Assembly (NCBI GenBank): GCA_910588645.1
Contig: CAJUOY010000001.1
Location: forward strand, 48,222-112,221
Direction: 5' to 3'
Source of the DNA: an uncultured Christensenellaceae bacterium
Lineage (GTDB): Bacteria; Bacillota; Clostridia; Christensenellales; Borkfalkiaceae
DNA: 64,000 nt
Shown: one piece after another, positions 30,501-38,857 of the stretch
Position numbering within the stretch: the first letter of the stretch is position 1
Layout: each line of letters opens with the position of its first letter
Position numbers and translations under genes: made by a program
The notes under the pieces: generated by a model
The model's input: the letters and a program-made list of their open reading frames with translations, nothing else
What the model was told of the DNA's origin: nothing
The model's database searches: none

Positions 30501-31284
30501 CGGTAAGATAGCGACCGACGCAACGGCAGGAAGCTATTCGATGACCGTATCGCTCAAAGATGAAAACGGTTATATCGGCCAGAGCATTGTTCTCGACCTC
30601 AAAGTAAACGGCGGACTCAGCTACAACGGCGCGACGACCGCAAACGTAACCGTAAACAAATTCGCGAGAATAGACGTTTCGTCCGAATTGAAGGGCGCTA
30701 ACGTAACCTATGAAGTAAGCGGCAAGCTTCCCGACGGTATGGCTCTTACACCCGACGGCGCGATCGTAGGAACTCCTACGGCGACGGGCAGCAGCAAAGT
30801 GACCGTAACGGCTAAGGCTACAGGTTCGGATAACCTTGCAAAAGAAGTGACTATTACCGTTAACGAGGCTTCCGTGCTCGAGTACACCGGCAAGGCACTT
30901 GATAAAGTTACCGTCGGTACCGAGTTGAACGTAGACCTTGCTACGGCAACGGGAGCGGATAATATCGTTTACTCCGCAACAGGACTTCCCGCAGGAGTTA
31001 CCCTTACCGAGGACGGAAAACTTTCCGGTACGCCTACGGTTGCGGGCAACTACACCATAAAGGTTTCGGCTTGGGCGGAAGGCTGTGCCGAAGCTGCGGT
31101 TACCGAGTTCACTCTCACCGTAGAGGCTGAAGGTCAACCCGAGCCTCCCGAAAAACCCGTAGAACCCGGCGGATGCGGTTCTTGCGGATCTTCGATCGAT
31201 ATCGGATTCGGAATTGCTATGGGCGCGTTTGTTCTTGCAGGAGCTGTAGTTCTTGCGGTAAGAAGAAAATCCCGCGACAAATAA
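27568..31284 (+). CDS. Secreted, membrane-anchored GH3 glycosidase with permuted domain order
   Basis: 1238 residues with a signal peptide ending ASAA (about residue 35). The GH3 C-terminal sandwich domain comes first (EEGIVLLKNENKSLPM, about residues 60-300). A fibronectin-like domain follows (VVQLYYSAP, about 390-500), and only then the TIM barrel (about 610-930), with GWYAPGNNIHRSPFSGRNFE, KHFALNDQETNR and nucleophile Asp855 in VITDW. This reversed order is known from some rumen-bacterial beta-glucosidases such as those of Butyrivibrio and Ruminococcus. Three putative-Ig repeats (LPDGMALTPDGAIVGTPT type) follow, then a membrane helix near 1206-1230 ending AVRRKSRDK. GH3 enzymes release beta-linked glucose or xylose from oligosaccharides. 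The usual nucleophile context is SDW; here it is TDW. The exact sugar cannot be read from sequence. Confidence 0.9.
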   Translation: MTNRSKKRAVGKLAVCASLLVACTMGASTLVASAAAPRNYVSQYRSEASGAADALKRANDLNQKIVEEGIVLLKNENKSLPMKTGTKVSVFGKNSVDPFYGGGGSASGADGSGLGGVKYYNLYDSLANAGFTTNPELKAFYEDDNRSGKGRDGGSGTGQVATLTGETPVASYDGDLKESFKDYNDAAIVVISRAGGEGGDLKTNYTKTAAGRTDINNNGDAKTGDHYLELDDNEEAMIELAKANFKNVVVVLNIATSFELDGLKNDKGINSILWLGFPGGSGINALGKVLNGEVNPSGRLVDIYAKDFKKDPTFANFATNYTSAYKTEAGQNANVTFVEYDEGIYIGYRYYETRGFVEGGNWYDDNVVYPFGYGLSYTTFEKEVKFITDKMDKDGTIEADVTVTNTGNVAGKEVVQLYYSAPYTEGEIEKSHVNLGAFEKTDIIQPGMSQTVRISMKVRDMASYDYNDANVNGISGYELDDGEYTVYIGGNSHVWAEEGAAKKTYELEDEVYYDKDAKTGTVVENRFDYMSEYFNADSEEVFGGHSKLMSRADFEGTFPQPPTADEAVISSAEQAKATYSEANPEYDKGQPWYTDKMPTYQTTRKINISATKLVGVDFDDPRWDKFMDQLTLEDMRDLIVKGYFVTNPIEDLDVPMSITPDGPTGFVQGSGYNWVGNTCSYASPILVASTWNKDLALQMGECVGDEGIWGGEGASGRSTGVKGGYNGWYAPGNNIHRSPFSGRNFEYYSEDPILAGEICANVVKGAQSKGVFVMLKHFALNDQETNRGNIATWADEQTVREIYLKAFEISVKDGGATGMMSAFNRFGHAWAGMSYSLLTEVLRNEWGFDGLVITDWVNGFMRADLMIRAGNDLWLANGNAQTLKISGAALTPTHVAAMRRAAKSVLYTVINSNAMNRLGARYSSEHYAADVFSKNLGDFNRGAEVKYDAKSAVYTGYEYVLTDAPKGITINKDTGAISGKIATDATAGSYSMTVSLKDENGYIGQSIVLDLKVNGGLSYNGATTANVTVNKFARIDVSSELKGANVTYEVSGKLPDGMALTPDGAIVGTPTATGSSKVTVTAKATGSDNLAKEVTITVNEASVLEYTGKALDKVTVGTELNVDLATATGADNIVYSATGLPAGVTLTEDGKLSGTPTVAGNYTIKVSAWAEGCAEAAVTEFTLTVEAEGQPEPPEKPVEPGGCGSCGSSIDIGFGIAMGAFVLAGAVVLAVRRKSRDK

Positions 31285-31298
31285 TTGAAAAGATAATT

Positions 31299-31330
31299 TG
31301 CGGGAGCTGCGCGAAAGCGCGGTTCCCGCA
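31299..31330 (+). other. Intergenic 14-bp hairpin with GAAA tetraloop
   Basis: TGCGGGAGCTGCGC (31299-31312) pairs over its full length with GCGCGGTTCCCGCA (31317-31330) through two G-T wobbles, closing a stable GAAA loop. No T run follows. It probably stabilises or processes the mRNA between the GH3 gene and the lipoprotein gene. Confidence 0.55.
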
Positions 31331-31362
31331 TACTTTAAAATCAAAAATTAACGGAGGTTATT

Positions 31363-33165
31363 TTGAAAATCAAGAAGATTTTTACTGCGTGCGGAATTGC
31401 CGCGATGATGTCCTTGACTTTCTGTTTCGGATGCGCGCCTGAAAACACGGACGTCGTAAAAGAATTGAAGTCCGGAGAAATAACGTATGAGAACGCCGTA
31501 TGCGAGATCATCAAGGGCGTAGAGAACTCCGGCACGGTAGCTACGGCAGTTGCGTCCAACGGAGCGTCGGTAAGCTATTCTATGACGGAGAAGGACGCGG
31601 AGAAGCTCAACACCGCTTTCGGCGGAGCGCTCACTCTTGCCGCGGACGGCACGGTAAACGGAAAGTATGAAACGGTTAAAAAAGTAAAGGCGGACGTAAC
31701 GGCAAGCGCCGAAAAGTGCGAGCCCGTCACCGCCGAAATTACGTTCAGCGTAATTAACCCTTATTTAGAATACTACGACAAAATTCTTGCAGACGCGCGC
31801 GTTGACGTGCCCTATGCGACTTCGGTTGCGTTCGTGCAGGAGGAAGGCGTTAAATACAGATTACTCGGAACTCTTCCCGAAGGCCTTGAATGGTCGGAAG
31901 ACGGCACGATAACCGGCACTCCCACTAAGGTAGGACGCGGAACGCCGTTCAACGTAAGAGCTTCCGCAAGCGGATATACCGATACGGTAAGAGAGTTTGT
32001 AATAGACGTAGTCATCGACCACAAGAGCGAAACTCCTTCCCAAATAATCAACTTCGGTTCGGCCGACGGCGTAAAAGTTTTGGACGATTGCTATGCGGGA
32101 ACTCAGTACGTAAATCAGGCGGGAGTTGCTGGCAATGCATCGGCTCTCAACGGCAACAATATTACATACGCCATTAAAGAGGGCAGCAGACTTCCCGAAG
32201 GACTTACGCTCTATTCCAACGGCGCGATCATAGGTTTGAGCAACGCAATAGAGGAGTGCAGTTTCGAAGTCACGGCGAGCGCTGCAATGTGCGAGACCTT
32301 GACGCGTACCTTCAAATTGGCTTCCAAAGCTCAGCGTATCCGTTATGAAGCGATCAGCGGAGTTATCACAAAGGGCGAGCCCACAAACTTCGATATAGCT
32401 AAAGCGGTAGCGGGCGAAGGCGTAACAATCAATTATACCGTTGACGAAGCAACCAAGAATGAAATAGCGAAGTACGGTCTCGAAGTTACTTCGGAAGGTA
32501 AAGTTATAGGTACCCCCACAGTTGTTACAAAGTCTATGAGCTTCGAAGTATATGCAAACGCAGAGGGATACACCTCGCAGAAAGCTACAATATTCTTGAA
32601 GATCAACGAGCCCTTGCAGGCTCCTGCAGGCGGAAAGTTCGAGGCTGAATATACCGACCTTTCCGGTAAACACGGTACGGGCTGGTCGGCTTCACCTACC
32701 GGCGAAGACCTCATCGATACGACCTTCACTTCCGCAAGCAACGGCGCGTTCATAAACTATATGCATAACGATACCATAACTCTTGAATTCGTAATTTATG
32801 CGGATAAGGCTGTGTCCGACGCTCCTTTATACATTTCGGCAGGTTCTGAGATGGGCAGCGTTAAATTTACGCCTTCCAGCCTCGGTATATACACCTATAC
32901 AGGCGACAAGGTAAACGCGGAAACAAAGAAGACGGTAAATTACGGCTCCGTTACGGTAGAAGGCGGACAAACTTATACGTCGTTCAAGGAATACAAGTTC
33001 GGTACGGTATCGCTTGCCGAAGGTTGGAACGTAATTCAGATCGCAGTTCATAACAATACTCTGCGCGACGGATTGATAGGCGGTCCCGGACTGGACTATA
33101 TCAGAGTGGATACGTCTACTACTTTGAAGTGGGTGCCTTATACCTACAATATGACTAGAGGTTAA
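31363..33165 (+). CDS. Ig-repeat lipoprotein with CBM-like C-terminus
   Basis: 600 residues, starting at TTG 31363 with GGAGG five bases before it; no ATG fits the signal peptide. The lipobox is CFGC (Cys24). Four putative-Ig (He_PIG-like) repeats follow, shown by LPEGLEWSEDGTITGTPT, LPEGLTLYSNGAIIG, YGLEVTSEGKVIGTPT and a degenerate first copy. The last 160 residues resemble a CBM6/35 carbohydrate-binding module (GKFEAEYTDLSG at the start, GGPGLDYIRVDTS at the end). No catalytic motif is seen. It lies between two GH3 genes, with 12 bases to the second. It is probably a surface protein that holds the glycan for those enzymes. The Ig repeats resemble those in the upstream GH3 protein, which suggests shared origin. 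Confidence 0.8.
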   Translation: MKIKKIFTACGIAAMMSLTFCFGCAPENTDVVKELKSGEITYENAVCEIIKGVENSGTVATAVASNGASVSYSMTEKDAEKLNTAFGGALTLAADGTVNGKYETVKKVKADVTASAEKCEPVTAEITFSVINPYLEYYDKILADARVDVPYATSVAFVQEEGVKYRLLGTLPEGLEWSEDGTITGTPTKVGRGTPFNVRASASGYTDTVREFVIDVVIDHKSETPSQIINFGSADGVKVLDDCYAGTQYVNQAGVAGNASALNGNNITYAIKEGSRLPEGLTLYSNGAIIGLSNAIEECSFEVTASAAMCETLTRTFKLASKAQRIRYEAISGVITKGEPTNFDIAKAVAGEGVTINYTVDEATKNEIAKYGLEVTSEGKVIGTPTVVTKSMSFEVYANAEGYTSQKATIFLKINEPLQAPAGGKFEAEYTDLSGKHGTGWSASPTGEDLIDTTFTSASNGAFINYMHNDTITLEFVIYADKAVSDAPLYISAGSEMGSVKFTPSSLGIYTYTGDKVNAETKKTVNYGSVTVEGGQTYTSFKEYKFGTVSLAEGWNVIQIAVHNNTLRDGLIGGPGLDYIRVDTSTTLKWVPYTYNMTRG

Positions 33166-33177
33166 GGAGGGGTTTAT

Positions 33178-36100
33178 ATGTCAATTAAAAATATCTGGAA
33201 ATTAATTTGGAAGTATGCCCGCGCTTGGTTCCTTACTTCGGTCATAGTGATTGCGTTTGTATTTACGGCGACTATGGTTGCAACCCAAAACGATTTTTTG
33301 TCGGGTACGATAGACACCGTTATGGGCGGCGAGGGACGCCGCAATATATCGGGCGATCCCAATAAGTATTACCGCTATAAAAAGACGACGGACGACTTTA
33401 AGCAGTTTGAAACCGACTTGAAGCTTGGCGAAGGCGTTTTGGCAAGCGGAGACGAAAAACAAAAGGTTCTTGCCGAGGCCAACCGCCTCAACGAGGAAAT
33501 AGTAGGCGAAGGTATCGTTCTCCTTAAAAACAAGGGAGAAAACGATAACAAGGCTCTTCCCCTTGCAAAGGGCGCTAAGATCAGCGTATTCGGCAAAAAC
33601 TCCGCCAATATAGTTCTCGGCGGTACGGGTTCGGGCGGCGGCGACGTTGACAAGTCAGTCTCCTTATACGACGGATTGCGCAATGCGGACTTCGAACTCA
33701 ATCCCGAACTTGTAAAGTTCTACGAGGGCAGCGCGTCCGGCAGCGGCCGCGATAAAAACCCCGCGATAGGCGCTAAGGTTACCGGCCTTGCAATAGGCGA
33801 AACCCCTCAGGCGAGCTATAACTCGACTGTAAAAAACAGTTATGATAAATACTCCGACGCGGCTGTGATCGTTTTATCGAGAGTCGGCGGCGAGGGTTGG
33901 GATCTTCCCAGATTGCAGGTTACCGACTACGGCGGCGCGCCCGTTGAAGGCGCAAAGGACGGCGGTCATTATCTTGAACTCGACAAGAATGAGGAAGCTC
34001 TCATTAAGGAAGTTATCGACTGTAACAAGTTTAAGAAAGTAATTGTTCTATTAAACTGTGCAACGTCGATGGAACTCGGATTTATCGAGGAAATGGACGG
34101 AATAGATGCGGCTCTCTGGATAGGACTTCCCGGAGGCAGCGGCGCAAACGCAGTCGGCGACGTTCTCAACGGAACGATAGCTCCCTCGGGACGCCTTGTG
34201 GACACCTACGTGCGCGACTTTACGGCCGATCCTACCTGGCAGAACTTCGGCGATAACCTCAAAAAAGAGGGGAACACTTATCTCGAAGGCGGTTCGCAGT
34301 CGGGTAACTATTATGTAGAATACGAGGAAGGTATCTATTTGGGATACCGTTACTATGAAACGCGTTCCTATCAGGACATCTACCGCTTCGGCGACGACGA
34401 CAACTGGTACGTGAACAACGTAGTATATCCCTTCGGTTACGGACAGGGTTACGCGGACTTCAAATGGACGCTTGTAGACGAAAAGACCACCGCAAACGGT
34501 CAGGTTCTCGACAAGGACAAAAACAACAAGATAGAAATTACGATCAACGTTGAAAATACGAGCGCGAAGTATTCGGGCAAGGACGTAATTCAGCTGTACT
34601 ATTCGGCTCCTTATATCGCTAACGGTATCGAGAAGGCTCACGTTGTTCTCGGCGGAGTTGTTAAAACCGATCTTCTCGCTCCCGGTGAGAATAAGGACTA
34701 TACGTTGACTCTCGATATAGAGGATATGGCGTCCTACGACTATTCCGACGCTAACGGCAACGGTTTTAAGGGTTACGAACTCGATATGGGTATGTATACC
34801 ATATATGCGGGACGCAACGCTCACGACTGCTGGTTCGGTGACAGCTTACTCAAACGCGAATATCCTCTCTATGAAAATATCCAGTACGGTATGGATATCT
34901 ATGAAACGGGAGAAAAGGACGATAACCGCTTTGAAAGTATGAGCGAGTATATGGACGACAAGACGATGTCCAGAGGCAGCTTCAGCGGAACGTTCCCTCA
35001 GATGCCTACAACCAAAGATCGTGAGATTAAAAAGGAAGTAAAAGATAAACTTAACTTCACTTACAATGATAAAGATGCCGACTATATGGCTTCTCTGGGC
35101 GGCGAAAACAGGGCTCAGGGCAAGACCGGCGACGCTCCTCAGCTCTATGAAATGATCGACGTAGATTACGACAGTGAAAAGTGGGATGAGTTGATCGACT
35201 ATCTTACCGTAGAAGATATGGTTCTGTTGGTAGGACAGGGTAACTTCCATACAAACAGTATCGATAAGATCGGCAAGCCCCGTACTATCGATCCAGACGG
35301 CCCCGCGGGTTACAGAAACTTTATGGGAGATCCTTCGGTTCACGATACCTGCGTCTATGCGGCAGAGAGTCTTATAGGTTCTACCTGGAATAAAGACCTT
35401 GCTCACGATATGGGCATTATGATAGGTCTTGAAAGTCTTGTCGGATATACCAACGGGGACGGAAGAACTTACTCCGGTTGGTACGCGCCCGCAGTGAATA
35501 TTCACCGTTCACCCTTCTCGGGAAGAAACTGGGAGTATTACAGTGAAGATCCCTTCCTGTCCGGCTTTATGGGAACAAATGTGGTTATCGGCGCGCAGTC
35601 CAAGGGTGTTTATACTTTCGTTAAACACTTTGCGTTGAACGATCAGGAGACCAACCGCGACTCTAACGGACTTATTACCTGGGCGGATGAGCAGACCTTG
35701 CGCGAGATCTATCTCAAACCGTTTGAGATGATTGTCGAAGACGGCAATGCTCACGCAATTATGTCCTCGTTTAACCGTATCGGTACCGATTGGGCGGGCG
35801 GCAGCTATGCTCTGCTCACCGAAGTTCTGAGAAAGGAATGGGGATTTACGGGTATGGTTATCTCCGACTACAACCTCAGCAACGCGTATATGCATCCCGA
35901 TCAGATGTTGAGGGCGGGCGGCGATCTCAACCTTTCGCAGGACTACAAGCCCTCCGCTTCCGCAACAAGGGACGGTATGCAGACGGAAGTTCAGATCAAA
36001 GCGCTTAGACTTGCGACAAAGAACATTCTTTATACGGTTGCCAACTCCAACGCGATGAACGGTATGGGTGAAGGCGTAGTATGGGGAACCACTATGGCTA

Positions 36101-36255
36101 AATGGAAGGTTGCGCTTATCTGCGTAAACGTCGGACTGGTAGTGCTTTCCGCGGTATGGGGAGTATTTGCTATCCGTAACGCCTTGAAAAAATCCAAGGC
36201 GGCAAGCGGAGAGGGTGAAGTTCAATCCGAACCCGAAGAGCAAAAATCCGAATAA
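33178..36255 (+). CDS. GH3 glycosidase, permuted, with N- and C-terminal membrane segments
   Basis: 1025 residues. An uncleaved-looking N-terminal helix (about residues 14-38, WFLTSVIVIAFVFTATMVAT) has no clear signal-peptidase site. The permuted GH3 order follows: C-domain (EEIVGEGIVLLKNKGEN), fibronectin-like domain (VIQLYYSAPYIANGIEK), then barrel with GWYAPAVNIHRSPFSGRNWE, KHFALNDQETNR and nucleophile Asp897 in VISDY. A second helix (KVALICVNVGLVVLSAVWGVF) and a Glu/Ser tail end the protein, so the catalytic part is held outside the cell by both ends. It is a close paralogue of the first GH3 protein but lacks its Ig repeats. Likely activity: beta-glucosidase or beta-xylosidase on oligosaccharides at the membrane. 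A terminator follows. Confidence 0.9.
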   Translation: MSIKNIWKLIWKYARAWFLTSVIVIAFVFTATMVATQNDFLSGTIDTVMGGEGRRNISGDPNKYYRYKKTTDDFKQFETDLKLGEGVLASGDEKQKVLAEANRLNEEIVGEGIVLLKNKGENDNKALPLAKGAKISVFGKNSANIVLGGTGSGGGDVDKSVSLYDGLRNADFELNPELVKFYEGSASGSGRDKNPAIGAKVTGLAIGETPQASYNSTVKNSYDKYSDAAVIVLSRVGGEGWDLPRLQVTDYGGAPVEGAKDGGHYLELDKNEEALIKEVIDCNKFKKVIVLLNCATSMELGFIEEMDGIDAALWIGLPGGSGANAVGDVLNGTIAPSGRLVDTYVRDFTADPTWQNFGDNLKKEGNTYLEGGSQSGNYYVEYEEGIYLGYRYYETRSYQDIYRFGDDDNWYVNNVVYPFGYGQGYADFKWTLVDEKTTANGQVLDKDKNNKIEITINVENTSAKYSGKDVIQLYYSAPYIANGIEKAHVVLGGVVKTDLLAPGENKDYTLTLDIEDMASYDYSDANGNGFKGYELDMGMYTIYAGRNAHDCWFGDSLLKREYPLYENIQYGMDIYETGEKDDNRFESMSEYMDDKTMSRGSFSGTFPQMPTTKDREIKKEVKDKLNFTYNDKDADYMASLGGENRAQGKTGDAPQLYEMIDVDYDSEKWDELIDYLTVEDMVLLVGQGNFHTNSIDKIGKPRTIDPDGPAGYRNFMGDPSVHDTCVYAAESLIGSTWNKDLAHDMGIMIGLESLVGYTNGDGRTYSGWYAPAVNIHRSPFSGRNWEYYSEDPFLSGFMGTNVVIGAQSKGVYTFVKHFALNDQETNRDSNGLITWADEQTLREIYLKPFEMIVEDGNAHAIMSSFNRIGTDWAGGSYALLTEVLRKEWGFTGMVISDYNLSNAYMHPDQMLRAGGDLNLSQDYKPSASATRDGMQTEVQIKALRLATKNILYTVANSNAMNGMGEGVVWGTTMAKWKVALICVNVGLVVLSAVWGVFAIRNALKKSKAASGEGEVQSEPEEQKSE

Positions 36256-36270
36256 ACCGAATTTAAAAGA

Positions 36271-36306
36271 ACGGCTGCGTTAATCGCAGCCGTTTGTTTT
36301 ATTTTG
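36271..36306 (+). terminator. Intrinsic terminator after the GH3 genes
   Basis: ACGGCTGCG (36271-36279) pairs perfectly with CGCAGCCGT (36285-36293), loop TTAAT, followed by TTGTTTTATTTT. Confidence 0.9.
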
Positions 36307-36327
36307 TAATTTTTTGTCTTTACCCTC

Positions 36328-36356
36328 TTGACAAATCATTTTTTATGTGTTAGACT
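36328..36356 (+). promoter_or_regulatory. Promoter with long leader before the alpha-glucan lipoprotein
   Basis: TTGACA (36328-36333), a 17-base spacer and TAGACT (36351-36356). A start near 36363 would give a leader of about 270 bases before the ATG at 36634. A degenerate copy of the operator below (TTAGACTGTTAA, 36350-36361, 10 of 12 matching) overlaps the -10. Confidence 0.6.
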
Positions 36357-36388
36357 GTTAATGCTTAAAGAAATTTGAGAAATAATCA

Positions 36389-36457
36389 CAAATTGCTCTT
36401 GCCCTGAAATAACTGCTTTTTGAAAGTAGGATAAGGGAAGAGCAAATTTGATTTTTT
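36389..36457 (+). promoter_or_regulatory. Leader hairpin with T run, possible attenuator
   Basis: The arm at 36389-36405 (AAATTGCTCTTGCCCT) pairs with 36434-36449 (AGGGAAGAGCAAATTT), with one bulge on each side, across a 28-base loop. TTTTTT follows at 36452-36457. It stands inside the untranslated leader and not after a gene, so it could end transcription early. Confidence 0.5.
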
Positions 36458-36463
36458 AACAGA

Positions 36464-36475
36464 TTAAACGGTTAA
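36464..36475 (+). promoter_or_regulatory. Candidate LacI-family operator, copy 1
   Basis: TTAAACGGTTAA, an imperfect palindrome with a central CG, the usual form of LacI-family sites. Identical copies stand at 36537-36548 and 38874-38885. A LacI-type gene lies at 42487 in the same cluster. Confidence 0.6.
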
Positions 36476-36536
36476 CTAAATAAAAAAACTGCTAAAAATG
36501 AAAATTTATTCGGTTTTATTTTTAATTTTGTTAATG

Positions 36537-36548
36537 TTAAACGGTTAA
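36537..36548 (+). promoter_or_regulatory. Candidate LacI-family operator, copy 2
   Basis: TTAAACGGTTAA again, here extended by an outer G/C pair (GTTAAACGGTTAAC). It is 86 bases before the lipoprotein start, where a bound repressor would block transcription from the promoter at 36328. Confidence 0.65.
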
Positions 36549-36633
36549 CTTGATTTAAAAATGGATGTTTATGAAAAAATTACTTAAAATTTTTTCTTTA
36601 CATAAAAAAACAATTAAAAGCGAGGAAAAATGT

Positions 36634-38769
36634 ATGAAGAACAAAAAACTTCTGGCGGCGCTTGCAACGTTGACTCTCGGCGGAGCTATGGTAGTGGGAG
36701 CGTTTACCGGTTGCGCGCACGAACACACGTATTCGGACAAATGGGAAAGCGACGAAACGGGACATTGGCATTGCGCTACCTGCGACGATTTAAAAGAGAG
36801 CGACAAGGATTATAAGAAAGGTTATGCCGAACATGAATGGGGGGGGGGGGACGATAAATGCGACGTCTGCAATTATGAAAGAACGCCCGCCGTAACCGAA
36901 TATACCGTCACGTTAAATTTGGGCGGCGGATCTCTCGGTAGCGGCGTTTCCAATACGTTGACGACGGTCGGAGGAAAGCTTACATCGCTTCCCACGCCTA
37001 CCGCACCCGAAGGTAAGGAATTCAAGGGCTGGTACACCGCGGCGACAGGCGGCGTAAAAGTAGATACTACATATACGTTTACGGGCGATACCAAGACCGT
37101 TACGATCTATGCTCAGTATGAGGATGAAAAAGTCGCAATCGAATATACCGTCACGTTGGACGCTCACGGCGGCACTCTTGCCGGCGCGACCACGATCAAG
37201 ACGGTAGACGGCAAAATTACACTTCCCGACGCACCTACGGCGGCGCCCGAACTGACTTTCACCGGCTGGTACACCGCTGCTGAAGGCGGAGAAAAAATTA
37301 CGGCAGATACTGTTTTCGATAAGGATACTACAATCCACGCGCAGTGGAAGGCTACCGACGGTATCTATACCGAAGCGGGTAAAGTTATCGAGGCGCTTGA
37401 ATGGATTGCGCCCGGAGATTCGGCTAAGAAACAGTACGGCGGCACCGGTATAGAGCTTGACGCCGGCACCGAGTTCGTAATTAAAGTGGAAGGTACTGTG
37501 TTGAGCCATAACGCAGGTACTCTTGAACTTTGGTTGGCGAATGATTGCCACGGTATTAATTTCGATCAGGCTACCGGCAAATTCACCGTAAAACCCGGTA
37601 ATGCAAGAGCATTCGATATTTATGCGAAATATTACGATGACGGCACTCCTTGCTGGTCTATCTATATAAGCGACGGACTTAAGGATGAACTGAACGTAGG
37701 CGGCGCGTATCTTGTAGGCGGCGGCTGGGACGGTGCAAACTGGAGTATAGCCGCAGACAATTATATCGATCCCGAGAACGGAATTACCGTTAATCTTTCG
37801 GCAGACGCCGATTTTAAGATCGTTGAATGTCTTGACGTTGCCGAGGGCGATAACAGAGGTTGGAAATACAACGATCCCAAATATTATGCCGTTAAGGACG
37901 ATGCTGCGGGTTATCTTAACTTTGCAAGCGTAAGCGGTTCTGGCAATGCAAAAGTACTTGCGGCAGGCGAGTATACGGTAAACATAGTGGGAACAGGTGA
38001 GGATATCAAGTTTGTATTCACTCCCGCAGAGGGACTTGAACCCGCTCCCGTAGAAGATAAGTTTGTAAAGGGCGGTTACTATCTTGCCGGCAGCTTCGCG
38101 GGCGGCGCTTGGGACGTCAAGGAAGACATGTATATCGATCCTGCTAAGGGGCTTACCGTAACACTTGCACAGGGATCGGAGTTCCAGGTTGTAGGCTGCA
38201 AAGACAGTGCAACGGGCGGCGCAATTTGGGAATACGGCGCGGCTTCATATTATAGGATGGCGGAAGGCAAAGCCGAAGGCTATACTGAAATCCCCGGCAA
38301 CAACGTAAAAGTTATTGCGGCAGGACAATATACGATCACTATCGACGACAGCGGCGAAAAACCCGTATTCGTAATTACGCCTGCGGACGACGTAGAACCC
38401 AATTTGAACGTTGAAGAAACGGTTCTTCACTATTATATTAAGGGTAAAAATGTTACCAATAACTGGCAGGAACTCAAAGACGACGCTCACGAATTAAAGG
38501 AAACGGCAGCCGGTTCCGGTATATACGAAATGACTATCGCTATGGAAGCGAACGACGAGTTTATGTTCTATTCTACCAAAGTCGGCGTTGAAACCGGCAA
38601 CGTATCGGCAGGCGATAAATTCATTCAGAGCGGACATCTTGCCGAAGGTATCGATTGCGTAGATATCAAAGGCTTTAACTTTACGACAGTAGCGGCGGGA
38701 ACTTATACTTTCTCTTACAATGCGGAAACCGCTAAATTGACGGTAACTTTTGTCGCCGCAGAGGCATAA
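36634..38769 (+). CDS. Alpha-glucan-binding lipoprotein with InlB-type repeats and SusE/F-like modules
   Basis: 711 residues from ATG 36634, placed seven bases after GAGGA; an in-frame ATG at 36565 would put 23 basic residues before the signal. The lipobox is FTGC (Cys27). A Cys/His segment follows (HTYSDKWESDETGHWHCATC and KCDVC), then two InlB B-type repeats ending GWYTAA, and a module ending FDIYAKYYDDGTPCWSIY. Two clear copies of a starch-binding-like module (GAYLVGGGWDG, GYYLAGSFAGGAWD) and a more distant third (HYYIKGKNVTNNW) complete it. Modules of this look occur in SusE/SusF-type and amylase-associated proteins. It probably holds starch or glycogen at the surface for the amylase encoded next. 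A run of 12 G within the Cys/His segment could switch the gene off by slippage. Confidence 0.8.
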   Translation: MKNKKLLAALATLTLGGAMVVGAFTGCAHEHTYSDKWESDETGHWHCATCDDLKESDKDYKKGYAEHEWGGGDDKCDVCNYERTPAVTEYTVTLNLGGGSLGSGVSNTLTTVGGKLTSLPTPTAPEGKEFKGWYTAATGGVKVDTTYTFTGDTKTVTIYAQYEDEKVAIEYTVTLDAHGGTLAGATTIKTVDGKITLPDAPTAAPELTFTGWYTAAEGGEKITADTVFDKDTTIHAQWKATDGIYTEAGKVIEALEWIAPGDSAKKQYGGTGIELDAGTEFVIKVEGTVLSHNAGTLELWLANDCHGINFDQATGKFTVKPGNARAFDIYAKYYDDGTPCWSIYISDGLKDELNVGGAYLVGGGWDGANWSIAADNYIDPENGITVNLSADADFKIVECLDVAEGDNRGWKYNDPKYYAVKDDAAGYLNFASVSGSGNAKVLAAGEYTVNIVGTGEDIKFVFTPAEGLEPAPVEDKFVKGGYYLAGSFAGGAWDVKEDMYIDPAKGLTVTLAQGSEFQVVGCKDSATGGAIWEYGAASYYRMAEGKAEGYTEIPGNNVKVIAAGQYTITIDDSGEKPVFVITPADDVEPNLNVEETVLHYYIKGKNVTNNWQELKDDAHELKETAAGSGIYEMTIAMEANDEFMFYSTKVGVETGNVSAGDKFIQSGHLAEGIDCVDIKGFNFTTVAAGTYTFSYNAETAKLTVTFVAAEA
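36839..36850 (+). repeat. Homopolymer of 12 G inside a coding region
   Basis: Twelve consecutive G encode part of Trp, three Gly and the first base of Asp (EWGGGDD). A change of one base would shift the frame after about residue 72 of the lipoprotein. Such tracts are classic contingency loci, but they are also prone to sequencing error. Confidence 0.9.
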
Positions 38770-38800
38770 AAGTTAATTCGTAAATAAAAAACTTGCTTTC

Positions 38801-38826
38801 AAGGCTCTGCCGTAAGGCAGGGCCTT
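38801..38826 (+). terminator. Hairpin between lipoprotein and amylase genes
   Basis: AAGGCTCTGCC (38801-38811) pairs with GGCAGGGCCTT (38816-38826), with one wobble and a GTAA loop. No T run follows (GGAGTAAAATTC), so termination may be partial. GCTTTCAAGG is repeated at 38795 and 38845. Confidence 0.5.
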
Positions 38827-38857
38827 GGAGTAAAATTCTTTCGGGCTTTCAAGGTCC

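Noticed and set aside
29905..31344. A 479-codon minus-strand frame under the first GH3 gene
   Set aside because: It is antisense to conserved GH3 motifs and Ig repeats. No start signal or recognisable domain.
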